A stretch of DNA of 64,000 bases from Arthonia radiata (taxonomy: Eukaryota; Ascomycota; Arthoniomycetes; Arthoniales; Arthoniaceae), in assembly GCA_002989075.1 (NCBI GenBank), contig PSQN01000003.1, positions 248,001 through 312,000 of the forward strand. Reading direction: 5' to 3'. Both the position numbers and the translations under genes were made by a program. Shown in pieces: positions 11,868 to 23,726 of the stretch; position 1 is the stretch's first letter; every line of letters begins with the position of its first letter. The notes beneath the pieces were generated by a model, which did not search any database, was not told the DNA's origin, and saw only the letters and a list, made by a program, of their open reading frames with translations.

Positions 11868-12703
11868 GTGGACGTGAGGTTCTAGAAATGACTAGAAACA
11901 GGCTAGGGCGATGGCGCTGGAGCAGAATTAGCTTCAGCAGTAGGTTTCGATACGGCACAAAGGCTGAAGTGGGATAGTTGTGAACAGCAGACTAAACGGG
12001 GGCTTACCTGAGTAAAATCGAGCTGAAGTTGGCCAAGATAGAGGCGCCGCCTTCGCTGTGCGTGTTTAAAATCTAAACCAATCATTAGTCAGGCTGAAAT
12101 TGTGGGACAGAACCAGTGCTAATCCATAAAAGGTTGCAGAGCAAGATGTCTAGGAGCTTACCTGATTGAAATTGATCGGAATCGCGACAGAGTGCTGGCG
12201 GTGTGCTATAAAAAGAGTTAACAACGCCTACATATAAGCTGTAGCTGCTGTGGGCATTGTAATAATTGATGTGAAAGGAAGCAAGTTGGGAACCGGACAT
12301 TCTGAATATAAACAGAAAGTCTTGGCGCATCATACAGCGCTGTTTCTAGGGGTAAGGTCGCAGAATCGTGGGCCGACAGTGCGGAGCAGCCACACAATGC
12401 CAGATTGCTTCGGAATTAGACCCCTTTTGTCCATTGCCGGCGACTTGATTCACATGCTGAGGCTGCTCAGATCAATAGTAGCAGGCTCTCTGGCTGTAGC
12501 GGATCCTAACAAAGAAACCGGACGAACTTCGGTTCATCTTGAAACAACACACATCAAAGACTTACGGGCGCCTTCACGGAACGTACATGCATCCAACTGA
12601 GTTTGTTCAGCTTCTTTCAGGGAAGTTTTATTTTTATTCGTTAGGAGAGTACATACCTCCGTCCACAAGACCATCGCGCACAGTTCTCATCGCCGCCCAT
12701 TGC
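11868..12703. other. intergenic, nothing recognised
   Basis: This is an 836-bp spacer between the F-box-like gene and the antiporter stop codon. Short frames on both strands lack support. Several AG and GT sites suggest possible untranslated exons of the F-box-like gene, but none can be fixed. Confidence 0.4.
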
Positions 12704-14197
12704 TCACCCAGGCAACCTGACCCTACCTTCTTCGCTCCTCCCTCCCTCCTCCCGAGGACTATCGTCCTCCTCATCTTCCGACTGCGTCTCCTCGCCCTCC
12801 GAGTCCATGTGAATCATACCATCCAGCGGCTCGCGCTCTCCAGCCACCTCGTGCGCCCGACTCTTGCTCTCGCGAACGTAATGGCTGTACAAGCTGATGA
12901 CCGCTACGCTGAAGCCATGTACTAGCGTGCTGCCCATCACGATGAATAACACAACGACCCATATGAGCTCGACCTTCGCCAGCTGCGCAGCTGGTAGTTT
13001 AGCCTTGTCGGGCGAGTCTTCGGGTATGGACGTTCCGTTCTCGAGCTGTGCGCGCCCTTCGATAGCGAGGAAAATTGCGCCGACGCCCATGGGCCCGAAA
13101 TGGCCGGCGAAGAGGGCCTCGCGCCAGGTGCGGATGTCGGGGATGAAGCGCTTGAATGCGAGGGTGGCGGGTAGGCGTCTGAGCAGGAGGATGAGGACGA
13201 GCAAGCCGGTGAGGCGGACTGGCGTCAGCGTGGGTGTGATGTCTCGTGGAATGAAGGCGGACCAGGGCATGAGCGTCCCGAGGAAGACGAAGAATGTGCT
13301 GTTTAACAACAGGTCGAGCACGTTGTTGAGTCTGCTTTCGCGAGTCTTCGCAGCAAAGAAACCGTCATGCGCGAATCCCACGCCTGCACCGAAAGCGACG
13401 AGGAAGTCGTCGAGGCCGAGTGTGCTGGCGATACCGATGGCAAGGACGGCAAGGAGGAGGTAGAAGACAACGAAGCTGGATGGGTCGATCAAGTGACGTC
13501 TGTCGGCGAACCTGAGGGCCCTGTTGGCTGAAAGACCGATCACGCCTCCAACGATGGAGCCGACCACACATTCGTACAGCACGGTCTCCAAGACCCATTC
13601 TCTAACTGCGCCGCCGGCTGAGACGTTGGTGAGGATGGAGAGGCCTACGTAGAGGAAAGGGAAGGAGACGCCGTCGTTGCAACCAGACTCGCAAACGAGC
13701 AGATGCTTGATGCGCTTCGGGACGCGCTCGGAGAAGCGAGAGTTGCTGAGCACGGAAGCTGCAAGGACGGGGTCGGTGGGCGTGAGGCACGCTGCGATAG
13801 TGAGGGACGTAACGAAGTCCAATCGGAGGACCACAGCAATCAGAACACCGCTGACGAGCCAGCCGAAGGTCATGACAGGTCCAAGCATCCATAATACCGA
13901 TTTCCAGTGACGAGAGAAGTATTTCTTCGGTAGCTCAATACCCACGACGAAGACTTGCAAGCCCAGGATGATCCGCGTGAGCTCTTGGATGAAGGTGTCT
14001 TTGGCAGCCCAGCTGCGTGGGTTGACGGCCCCAATGCCGTTTGGGCCCACGGCTATGCCTATCAAGAGCGCCAGAGGAGGCTCGGACAGATGCAGGCGGT
14101 TTCTGATGAACATGGAGAAGAGGGCATAGATGATAAGGAAAGTGGAAAGGAGGAGGTAGGTCAGATGAGGCGGCGTTGGCGCCAGCTCTTCCCACAT
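12704..14197 (-). CDS. plasma-membrane Na+/H+ antiporter (CPA1, Nha1/Sod2 type)
   Basis: This single exon encodes 497 residues. Fungal Nha1/Sod2 antiporters export Na+, Li+ and often K+ in exchange for protons. The protein has about 12 hydrophobic segments from residue 12 to 430. It carries the family blocks PPLALLIGIAVGPNGIG, AACLTPTDPVLAASVL (with the TDP loop), ESGCNDGVSFPF (with the ND pair that sits in the transport site) and VMGSTLVHGFS near the last helix. Its length is close to S. pombe Sod2 (468) and much shorter than S. cerevisiae Nha1 (985), because the cytosolic tail is only about 65 residues, very acidic (SEGEETQSEDEEDD). The start at 14197 lies directly before the first helix. 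It appears intact. Confidence 0.9.
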   Translation of the reverse strand: MWEELAPTPPHLTYLLLSTFLIIYALFSMFIRNRLHLSEPPLALLIGIAVGPNGIGAVNPRSWAAKDTFIQELTRIILGLQVFVVGIELPKKYFSRHWKSVLWMLGPVMTFGWLVSGVLIAVVLRLDFVTSLTIAACLTPTDPVLAASVLSNSRFSERVPKRIKHLLVCESGCNDGVSFPFLYVGLSILTNVSAGGAVREWVLETVLYECVVGSIVGGVIGLSANRALRFADRRHLIDPSSFVVFYLLLAVLAIGIASTLGLDDFLVAFGAGVGFAHDGFFAAKTRESRLNNVLDLLLNSTFFVFLGTLMPWSAFIPRDITPTLTPVRLTGLLVLILLLRRLPATLAFKRFIPDIRTWREALFAGHFGPMGVGAIFLAIEGRAQLENGTSIPEDSPDKAKLPAAQLAKVELIWVVVLFIVMGSTLVHGFSVAVISLYSHYVRESKSRAHEVAGEREPLDGMIHMDSEGEETQSEDEEDDSPREEGGRSEEGRVRLPG

Positions 14198-14631
14198 CGT
14201 AACGTTTGTTTCCTTTGGCTATTTACTTCCAGGTCATTCGTATATCGGAGAGGTCAAGAGGAGTATTCCGGAAGGCTGGCGGTTGCTGTTAGTTCCAGTA
14301 GCAACCCTCCGCTCATAGTGGGCACGAGTGCTGTGCTGAGAGCTTCAATATGTCGAGATGACGTCTCGCCTGCTAGACCGATCAGTAGAGAGCTTCAGAA
14401 TGCACAATGTCAATTGCTCAAGCCTTGCTGTCGAGATGTTGAGCTATACAACGACGGGACGACGTCAGTGCTCAGCTCGGCGCGAATAGCTTCCACATCC
14501 GGTAAGCTTCGGCTCTCGGATCCGAATATTCCCGGGCCTCCGGAAGGGGGTCATATTGAAATGCATGTGAGTACGGAGATGCACAGCGGACATGCCTGCG
14601 CTTGATCTCTACGCGTATAGTCCATGTACAC
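14198..14631. promoter_or_regulatory. antiporter upstream region and RAD54 3' flank
   Basis: This 434-bp region is the only place for the antiporter promoter. I see no gene or clear motif in it. Confidence 0.4.
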
Positions 14632-17199
14632 TCAATGGCTGATGTATTGGAACACCGCGCTGACCTCATCGAACTCCGCCTCTTGCCTGAGCAGCAGATC
14701 CTGAATCGCTTCCAGCGTCCCGTCCTTCACTCCCTTCGCCTTCCCGCCTGGCAGATGGTTCCATGTATTCGCATCACCATACAGCATTGCCTTGCTCTTC
14801 ATCTGTTGCTTCCAGTCACCGTCTGTAGTGTTCTTACACCGTGTGCAGCTGAACGTGTCATGCGTCTCCGACCTTGTACCCTCTTTGAGCATGAACAGCT
14901 CGCGGAGACTCTCCGCGCTGAAGTGCCGCTCCACGTCCTCGGCGCTGTCGACGACGCATGAAGAAAGTGATTGCTTGTGTGACTGTCGCATAAAGATCTT
15001 CTCTTCGATGCTGCCCGTAGCGACGAGGCGGTAGACGAAACAGTCCTTCTTCTGCCCATCACGCCAGACACGCGCAAGTGCCTGTTGGTCAGCTGCAGGA
15101 TTCCAGTCAGGATCGAAGAGCACCAAGCGGTTGGCGCCAATCAGATTGATGCCGCATCCACCAGCCTTGGAGGAGAGTAGAAAGACTGTGTCGGCAGTAT
15201 TCTCAGGGTCATTGAACTTGTCGACAAGCTTCTGGCGCTTGCTAACATTCATTGTGCCATCGAGACGAAGATGGCCATACCCTCGTTGTCGGCACAGCGC
15301 CGAGAATATGTCGAGCGTCTGGGTGTAATTAGAGATAAGGACCAGCTTGTCATTGGTGTTGGCGTGGATCGAAGCCAGCATGCGATCGAGCACGAGCATT
15401 TTGCCACTGTACCACGGCTTGATGTCGCGGTCACGGCCTCGAGCATCTTTTGGTACGTAGTCATCGGGATAATACTCTTCGCAGCCAGGTAGGTCGGCAG
15501 ACAGATCAAGCAGGTCTGGGTGGTTGCAAAGTTTTTTGAGCATACCGATGGCCTTCAGCGGCTGCGACCCCTTGCCTCGGATGAGGCTTTTGATCTCCGG
15601 TGAATTGATGAAATGCTTGTATAAGCTCTTCTGGAATGGCGCCAGATTGCAAAAGATGACATGCTCATATTTCACGGGAAGATACTTCGAGAGGATGTCG
15701 TTCGTTCGGCGAATGATGAACTTGTTCACGAGTGTCAGCAGGTCTGCAAGTCGCTCGTCACCACGCTTCCGGTCAGAGTCCGATCCTGCAGCATCTCGAC
15801 CCTTGAGGATGGGCAACTCATAGTTTTTGCGAAACTCAGCTCGAGAGCCAAGTAGGTTGGGGTTGGCAAAGTTGATGAGGGAGAAGTATTCCGAGAGATC
15901 GTTTTGAATGGGAGTGCCAGAGAGGATAACGCGCTTTTGGACGTTGAGACTGTTCAGAGATGTAAAGGTGAGCGACTCGCCGTTCTTCAGCCGATGACCC
16001 TCGTCGCATAGTAGAAGGCCAATGGGCGTGTTTCTCAGTGAATCCACGTTCAGTCGCAACGTCTCATAGGAGACAATGAGCACAGGACGAACGACCGAAC
16101 GGCCACTCGCAACGCACCACTGCCGTAACTGTTGGGTCAACTCTTCCTTTGATGCCTTTCCATCCACGGCGAACGGGGTGATGGCGTCCTTGCCTAGCCA
16201 CTTGACCAGCTCGTTGGCCCAATTGCGCACCAAAGTTGACGGACACGCAATGACACACTTCTGTATGGTGCCTTTGCCGGGCTCAGGCGACTGTCGGAGC
16301 AACGTCCACATCAGCGCAATGCACTGTAAGGTCTTGCCAAGACCCATCTCATCCGCCATGATACATCCGTTTGCTCTCACGTCAATGAGACCGGTCGTGC
16401 AGCGATACAAGAACTTGACACCCTCGATCTGGTGCGGCCTCAACACCTTGGCTAGGCGTGGGTCGATCACCACAGGTACTTTATTTTTCTTCTCGTCGAC
16501 CTCTTTCTTCAACCCAAGGATGTCTGCCAAACTCTTGTGCATGATTGGTGCATCAATCTTCTTCTTTGGCTCTTCCTTCTCTTCGCTCTTCTGTGTGGAC
16601 TCGTCGCTAGCATTGTCTTTGCCAGCGGGGTCATTCAGATCTTTTGCGATCCCATCGATAGTCGGATCGTACAGTACGATGGCAAATTCGCCACATGGAT
16701 CGTGCAGTGGCCGTGCAACGAATCTCTGTCCTATGCGCATGCCCAGTAAAGGCGCTCCTCGTGTCGCGCCATACTCTTCGACTTTGGACTTGTCAACCAG
16801 AGGCAGTGAGAATCTCTTGCGGAAAATAGCGTCTTTGTCCTTCGGCTTGAATACTGGGAAACGATTGACGTCTCTTGTCGCCAATGCTAGTCGGTCGTCA
16901 TTTGTGTAACCTGTGTCTTCATCGTCCAAGCCTTTGCCACCATCTGCACCAGCGTAGCTGATCTTCCGCCTCTTGCGAGCTGGCTTGTCTGATGCTCGCT
17001 GGTTCAATGCGGCAGTAGCTGAGCCTGGACATTTGAAAGGACGTATAAGGCGATCGGCGGATTGTGGGGTGCCAGCATAAAGACGGACAGGTTTTTGTGA
17101 GCAAGGCGTCCGGTTTTCTTTGCCGATACCGATGGCCTTGGGACGATGCCTGATGCTGTCAGTATGTACGCAACAACAAGCAAGCGGTCACACTAACAT
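14632..17199 (-). CDS. RAD54: DNA repair ATPase/translocase Rad54
   Basis: Rad54 is a Swi2/Snf2 translocase that works with Rad51 in homologous recombination. The long exon carries motif I (DEMGLGKT), motif Ia (CPSTLVRNW), motif II (CDEGHRLKNGES, a DEGH box as in Rad54), motif III (LSGTPIQNDLSEYFSL), IV (KLVLISNYTQTLD), V (LLSSKAGGCGINL) and VI (ARVWRDGQKKDCFVYRL). It ends in the Rad54 zinc region (CTRCKN) and stops at 14632. The open frame continues upstream of 17007, where the first residues are Leu-Asn-Gln (TTG, not ATG), through GKENRTPCSQKPVRLYAGTP, typical of the fungal N-terminus. The start codon is therefore in a small upstream exon. The ATG at 17199 spliced to the GCC at 17136 is a candidate with a weak donor. 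The body is certain; the first 10 or so residues are not. Confidence 0.93.
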
Positions 17200-17591
17200 T
17201 GCTCCCGGTGCAGTGACTGATGACGTTGGTAGCTTGCACTCTGTGCAACCAAGATCAGACGAGTGACGAAGCTCGTGTTATTTTGCCCCTAGGGTTCGAG
17301 ACCCGGACGCGTTCAGATCGTCAAGTCACATGATGAGTCCTCGAGCGTTGAATCACACGTGTTCCAATTGGATCATTGGTGGGAAGCCAACAAGGCAATG
17401 CAAAAGTGCGCGGGGACAATCGAAATGCTTGTGCATAGAGATTATGTACAGCAAACTGGCATTAGCCTAGCGGGATATCACATACAGTCGTTAGAGCCTC
17501 ATCGCTGCGATGCCATGTCCCTCCTCACGCACATTCATTAAGCGCGTGCAGCTACAGCCCCAGCTAAGAATGCTTCAGCTCTTGGAAGTTC
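17200..17591. other. RAD54 upstream flank, no gene seen
   Basis: About 390 bp upstream of RAD54 and downstream of the small membrane-protein gene. It probably holds the RAD54 promoter. The GGTTCGAGACC string near 17291 does not belong to a foldable tRNA. Confidence 0.4.
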
Positions 17592-18112
17592 TCATTGCCC
17601 GTGCGAGTGTTGCTTCGAAACCCAGCTGGAGCTTTTCGGCGCCTCCGGTCTGCTTGATCCGACGGGACTGCCACTCCCATAATCGCTGGCATGTCTCATG
17701 GGGCTTTTGTGTGAGCTGCGCTTGTTGATCTCCGCGTCCTTGTTCCAGAGTCTGCTCTTATACTCGGGCCAGCTGGACAAGTTCCACGCCTCCACCACCT
17801 TCTTTTGTGTCTTGTCTGCATACTCTTCTTGGGACATCTGCTTGACGCCGACTTTCATGCCGCCATCTGATGTGAGGGTGATATTGCGCTTCGCCATCGA
17901 GTCCTGGCCTTTGTGGGCAAGCTCTTGCGAGTAAAGATAAAGCTAGGGTTCAAGACGTCAGTGTCTCGTTGCGGAGCCTAAGGCAAGAAATGAAATTGGT
18001 GGCTTTGCCAGTAAGCGGGGCACGGGCGACGAACCTGGTAGCCAATGTAGGCGGCAATGCCAACCACGATGAAGAGAAGAATGACGGGTAGAAGGCTTAT
18101 AATCCGGCTCAT
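17592..18112 (-). CDS. small single-pass membrane protein, conserved hypothetical
   Basis: Two exons (18112-18035 and 17942-17592; intron of 92 nt) encode 142 residues. Exon 1 is essentially one membrane helix (ISLLPVILLFIVVGIAAYIGYQ), and exon 2 continues in phase with LYLYSQELAHKGQ. The rest is a soluble tail: KRNITLTSDGGMKVGVKQMS, then EEYADKTQKKVVEAWNLSSWPEY, then a Ser-rich basic end. This layout (N-terminal anchor, short helix, disordered tail) is seen in many uncharacterised ascomycete proteins. I cannot assign a function. Splicing and reading frame are well supported. Confidence 0.72.
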
Positions 18113-18329
18113 GGTGCTCGGGCACGGCAGATGAGGTCTGCTACAATCACGAGCGTCGTTGCTTGCCGCTTGATAGGACTCTTGAGTGCGTCGAAATAAT
18201 TTCCAGAGGGTGAATGCTTAGTGTGTCCTCAGACCCTGAAAGGTGCTAATTGTGGTGTGGTTGGCGTTGAAAGGGCGGGCGTCAGATGCCGTATTCCACG
18301 GATATGATCACGGAACTCTGCTGCCGTGA

Positions 18330-18470
18330 CTACGCTGTTGAAGACAGTGGCGAGACCTCCAGCCAGTACTTGTCGAAGCGCACGTCCTTCTCGAGCTGGC
18401 GGAACCTGCTCTGGATTGCTTCTTGTCGCTGCCACTCCTCAAAGGTGTCTTGTTGTTTCCGCTTTTGTCG
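18330..18470 (-). CDS. possible terminal exon of a small unidentified gene
   Basis: On the minus strand an acceptor (GTTTTAG, ending at 18471) is followed by 46 codons with a coherent charged sequence (DTFEEWQRQEAIQSRFRQL, then EKDVRFDKYWLEV) and a stop at 18330. The composition looks like a real helical protein tail. The frame is closed just before the acceptor, so a start exon should lie upstream, around 18.5-18.8 kb, but I could not find a phase-consistent one. Confidence 0.3.
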   Translation of the reverse strand, partial: RQKRKQQDTFEEWQRQEAIQSRFRQLEKDVRFDKYWLEVSPLSSTA

Positions 18471-21217
18471 CTAAAACACGCGCGGTTCTGTTCTCAAACA
18501 CCACGTGCTGCGGGCCGCAGTTGAGTTCGAAGGCGGCGCGGGTGTGAGAACTCAGAACGGATGAGGGTTCGAAGACTGAGCTCCTTGCCGTCTTAGCGAG
18601 TCAGTAGTGGGCGGCCGCGCAGAGTTTCAAGTCGTCCTAGAGCGTAACGAAGCTTGCGTGGTATTTGGAATGTATGATGAAGCGAGAATTGCTTGCTCGA
18701 ACGCATCGCAAGTGGTGCTGTGGAATTTCAAGATGTTGGAAATGGTTCATGTCGAACGACGTCGTGTCTTGGCGAAGCATGTGATCCAGACGTCACGTGA
18801 AGCCCTACCCTTTTGGGCTGGGTGAGCAAAAGAAGCCAGTGAGTGCTCATCCACACCCAAAACCGTGGCTAACGAGCTGATCAAATCCAAGGAAAAAAAT
18901 TCTAGACACGAGAGTTGGTACAGACCTCACTGTCTACATGCGTCTTGCATACGTCCCCATTCCTCGAAGCCCGCGAAGCATGCACAGGAACACTTGCGTG
19001 GTGCTGAGGGAGGTGAGCAACATCTGCCATTCCTTCGAGCACTCGAGTCTACGTAAACGCGAGGACGTTTAAGCCTTTTTAGCTGCTCTGCTTTGCGCTG
19101 GACTTGTGCTACTGAGCATAGAAGAAGCGAGGTCTGAACAGTTCGCAAAGAGTAAATGCCTAGCCAACACCTCCGCGGATGATTATCCTCAGTCCATGCA
19201 GTACACGAACACATAGAAAGTGTCCAATGGACGAGTCGCTGTCCGGCCTTGGGCTCCAATGCTATACGTCGTACGCCGTAGAAGCGTGCATCTGCTTTTT
19301 GAAAAGAGAACTTACTGCATTTTAATCAAAATTAAGGCCGGGCAAATGGTTGTTGTCGAGGATTAGACAGGAGCTGTCAGCCACCGACGGTGCTAGATCT
19401 CGATTTTGAAGTGCCATCAGTGGGTAATATGTGCACGACGCCCAAGAGACTATGGCCAGTGGTCGCGCTCGTGAGGTATTGCTGTTGGGGCCAGCTTCCT
19501 CCCCTTGTCCGTACCTCGGTAGGTGGGCTTGATGTTGATGACATTGGCATGTGTCTCATTACGGCGACCCCGGAGGCTGAACTCTGAAGAGGCTTTGTCT
19601 TCCGGCTTATAATTCATATGCCTGGGATGAAGAACGGACAAGTCTCGCTTTGAGCAGTTGAGCGACTTTCCGTGAAGTTGAGGCTTGTTGTTGATGTTTA
19701 GGCCACCGTGTTTGAGCACATCCATTACGGCTGATTCACAGGGATCGCTGCTTCAATGGCACAGACAGCCCGCACGGTCAGACGCGATTGATACGTTTGA
19801 GCGCTTAGTGCGTACGCGTGGCCCACGGCCAAGTCATTGGCGGCTTTGCGATCTCATTCAGCTCAGTGAGCGATGCTACGCCAGAAGGTTTCCAGGGCGG
19901 TGCAGCGACGAGAGTTGTCGAAGCCTGAGGAATCCGAGATTGTCTCGCGTTAGCACGAGCTGGCAGTTTATCACGCTACGAACTAGACAAGCCTTGCAAC
20001 TGGGGTTGAGTCTATTCCTACACTGCCCTGCAGCGATGCAACAATAAGAAGTGCGTAGTGTTGACTAAGACGGGAGATGGAGACCGAAGTTTTAGGGTTA
20101 GGGCATTGCACGTGATGCGCAGTCAACTCAGCCTGCCGATCTTTTGCCGATCATCGGTTAGGCCCGCTCCTATTTCGTCTTCTTCTTCACCTATTTCTTC
20201 TCCACTACTTCCCATCTTCTCCAAACATTTCCTCTTTCGTGCCCTCGACCACAATGCCCGAATTGGCGTTCTTTGCGAAGAATGCTATGCTCAAGAGCCG
20301 CTCTTACCGCTGGCCCCATGGGCGTGTACCCGTCACCATACCTTCCCGTTCAAGATAGAACTCACTCGCCTATTGTAGTATGCTGTAATCCCGTCCCGGC
20401 TCGTCCGACCTGAGTGCCGCGACATCCATTCTGGCCGTTTCATAGAGCTTCTACGGCATCTTCTGCGGGATACTGACTGCATACTTTCGTTAACTTCCCC
20501 GTATCTCCAATCGCGAGCCTCTACTATCGAGCATTGACCTGGCAACCACCCTCTTTACCGTCCATTCACGACAAGCAGCGGAACAGGTGAACACGGCAGC
20601 CACGTGGATGCGGAAGAAAACTCATGTCAACCACGTGGACCCACCGACCACCTGGCATCCCCTGCCGCAGTATCTTGTCGGCTAGCTCCATCTCGAAAAG
20701 CCAATGTGGTGCAGTGTCCGGCCAGTTGATCGGCATGGCAGTTCATGTAGATTCTGACGCTGCGCCCCGGCAATCTGGCATCCATCGTCAGGCGACTAAG
20801 CATTAAGATCGCCATTTAATTCTCGCTCGTGTTGACCTGCAAAACAATCATGTAGCCTAGTATTGTCTTTGGGGCAGCTGCGTGAGCGTGAGTATACCGC
20901 TCAGCTCCTGGCTCGGTATCTAGCCCTCATTTCGGCTGAAGCGTGATCGTCCAAGCGCTCGTTTCTTTCATTGTGCAGCAAGAGCCAGATGCTTCACTTC
21001 CGCTCGGGGTCCATGCTCTCCATGTTTCGTGGGTGGCCTAGCGTCATGGGTGATATATAGTCGAACGGCGCGAGCCTTCGCAAGGTGGCTAAATGGTTTG
21101 CATCCCTCCACGACCGAGCGCTTTCGAAGGTGCAAACCCGACAGCCCGGTTCAGTTAAATCGTATACCCTGGATTGACCCCTTGGCCGCCAACAAATACC
21201 ACTTCATTTTATTGAAC
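18471..21217. other. gene-poor spacer (2.7 kb)
   Basis: Nothing here reaches the standard of a confident gene. A 91-codon minus-strand frame from an ATG at 19725 and the short ORF at 20254 are the best candidates. The 3' part must hold the promoter of the Zn2Cys6 regulator. Confidence 0.4.
20254..20358 (+). CDS. possible small ORF (34 aa) after a CT-rich leader
   Basis: An ATG in good context (ACCACAATGCC) follows about 90 bp of C/T-rich sequence typical of fungal 5' leaders. Two TTAGGG units lie 150 bp upstream (20092-20103). The frame encodes 34 mostly basic residues ending at TAG 20356-20358. It could be a micro-gene, an upstream ORF or the first exon of a longer gene. I do not recognise it. 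Confidence 0.22.
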   Translation: MPELAFFAKNAMLKSRSYRWPHGRVPVTIPSRSR

Positions 21218-23182
21218 ATGGTCAACAGAGGACGACCTTCTCGTGGCTGTCAGAATTGTAAGACGCGGCGTATCAAGGTATGCATGCTTTGCTGCCCACT
21301 CGTGGAGCTCGAGACACTGTCTAAGAATGAATCATTGACTTTCTCATCAGTGTGACGAGAACCGGCCACAATGCTTCAAATGTGAGTTCACTCTATCTAT
21401 CTTCACCACCCAAGTACAACCATGAACCTAGCTAATTACCCTTACCACAGGCACGAATACGGGCAGAACGTGTCCAGGGGTGCCGGATGACTTCGATTTG
21501 GTCTTGCGAAACCAGACCGACAGCACGACCCAAAAGCAGCGTCGCAGCGCCTCTGACTCTCGAAGTCAAGCATCTTCACTGAAGTAGGTCTTGATCCACA
21601 GCGGATACCCATTCCAGCATTGGGCGTTCCTACCTCTCCTTCGATTTGTACATCTCAACACGACGAACCAACCAGCTCAGACTTTGCAACCAGGAAGACC
21701 CGACCGACACCGAGACAACGGCGTCTCATACAACTCATCGCTAACAACAAAATCAGAACTTCGCCGAAACGCTCCCCGAGAACAGTATCACCTAGGCTAT
21801 CACCTCCCTTAGGCGAGCAACGCAGTAGAGAGTCGCCTGCCACCTCTACACACACATCGACTCCTCAGCTGAGCAAGAAGACATCAGCTCAAGCGCTCAA
21901 TCACTTCCTGCAGAGCCACAGGCCCTTTATCACAGAGGGTTTATACCCGATCTACACGCAAGCCTCACCCTCTTCAGTGCTCCACCAAGCTGTCGAGGCG
22001 CTATCACTGATTTCGTTCTCCAACCATTTCCCCACCCACTGCTTACGACACAAAGCCGTCGCCACTTACGCGAAAGCACTACGAAGCGTTAATGCCGCCA
22101 TTCAAGATCCGGTGGAGTCTCTGGCAGACTCAACACTGTTGGCCATATTTCTGTTGTGCCTGTACGAGATGACAGAAGGCTCCGTCAGCGGAATGGGCAG
22201 CTACGCAAACTACAAGCGACATCTTGACGGCGCTGTGGCTGTTTTACGGCACCGCGGAGAACACCAGTTTGAGGACCTCACATCGCTCCAGCTCTTCCAA
22301 GCCGCACGAATGCAGATGATACACACCTACCTCATCCACTCTCGGCCTATACCAGCCTTCGCGCCCGATAAAGACTGGCTGTCCGACACAGACGATCTAG
22401 AGACGTTTCCGAACGCCGTTGTAAAGCTCTCCCTGGATATGGCAGCACTGCGAGCAAGAGCACGCCATCTATTCTCATCCGCCGACATTCAGCCGATCAC
22501 AGTGTCCGAAATCCTCCAAGGCAGCCTCGGCGTCGATGACGAAGCAAGCCTACGCTACAACAACCTTCCCAGCGACTGGCAGCCTACGATGCTCCCCTGC
22601 TCCTGTCTCGAACATGCCAACTGTACCACGGATGACCCCTGCCCCAGCGATGTCTCCATGGAGGACGCCAACATCTGGCTCGGCAACCCCATCATCCACG
22701 TCTACCCTAACGTGACCATCGCGCACCACATTATGAACTACAACATCGTCCGCCTCTTCGCCAACGCGCTCATCATGCGCTGTCTCCACTGGTTCGCCGA
22801 GCAGGGCCTCCCCCTTGACGACGCCGAACAGTACGAACAGGCCCGCGGCCGCCTCCAGCAGGTCGTCGACAACATCTGCTGCTGCGTGCCGTACCACACC
22901 GAGAGCAGCTTCTTCGTCATGAGTCAGTCACCCAGTATTGAGGATGCGGCGGCGCAGTTCGGGTTCTCACCGAAGCAGGGCGCGTACTTCATTCTGACTC
23001 CGCTGTACTTTGCTTCGCTGGTCGAAAGCATACCGGAGATTCAGCGGACGTGGTTGAGAGGTCAGATGAAGCGGTTGTCGTTCGAGTATGGACTTAGGCA
23101 TGCGGAGGTGCTGTGCAGTGCACAGCCGTGCGTGGTCTCTGGCGACCTGCCGTGGCCGCCAGGCCCATGGAATGAGGATTGA
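21218..23182 (+). CDS. Zn2Cys6 fungal-type transcription factor
   Basis: Exons 21218-21277, 21351-21381, 21451-21583 and about 21676-23182. The N-terminus carries a complete binuclear zinc cluster at residues 11-38: C-x2-C-x6-C-x6-C-x2-C-x6-C, read across two phase-keeping introns. A Ser/Thr/Pro/Gln-rich linker follows. The large last exon (about 500 codons) has the helical repeats of the fungal regulatory domain (for example ADSTLLAIFLLCLYEMTEG), as in Fungal_trans_2 proteins. Introns 1 and 2 are certain. Intron 3 (best fit 21584-21675) is needed to remove an in-frame TAG at 21585-21587, but its acceptor is less sure. It could control the metabolite genes that start 4 kb downstream; that is inference from position. 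Confidence 0.85.
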
Positions 23183-23726
23183 GTAGTGTGTTGCGAGCGG
23201 GCTCGCGTGCATGGCGGTGGCGTTTGCGTTAAGGACGTATTGAGTTCATGATTAATACACGCTAAACTTTAGGTGAGAGCGAAAGACTGCGTTGTCCGTC
23301 ATCACACGCGAATTACATTTCTGGCAGGTATTTTCACCTTGGTGTGCTTTTCTAACTTCATGAGACGTCCGTCATGCTCGACGGGTCTTCCGGCTCTGCC
23401 AGTGCTATCAACCCTGTTCTTGTGGATCGAAAGCCGACTAATCGTCATTCTGACAGAGAATGTTGTCTCTTATGCATTGGTGCTGACTTCACATATAGCA
23501 CCAGGCCTCCAATGTACCTCAAAAACCAGACGATACACGACAGCGGCACTTCAACGCCCCTCTCCATCCACCTCCGATTCCTGTGACAGGCATAGCCCTT
23601 ATGTCGAATAAAATATCATGCTTCACTCTCGTTCCTACGTTCGCTACATACGGCACTATCCACAGTCTCCTGCCCCGATTCTCCACGCCAGCGAAAGTCA
23701 ACAAGCGGTTGCGACGTCCATTCTCC
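23183..23726. other. intergenic, nothing recognised
   Basis: A 544-bp spacer between the convergent 3' ends of the regulator and the ABM pseudogene. No feature seen. Confidence 0.4.

Noticed and set aside
17281-17310. GGTTCGAGACC string resembling a tRNA T-loop
   Set aside because: No matching acceptor stem, D-arm or anticodon arm could be folded within 100 bp.
20092-20103. Interstitial telomere repeat (TTAGGG twice)
   Set aside because: Two units are too few to claim a former chromosome end.
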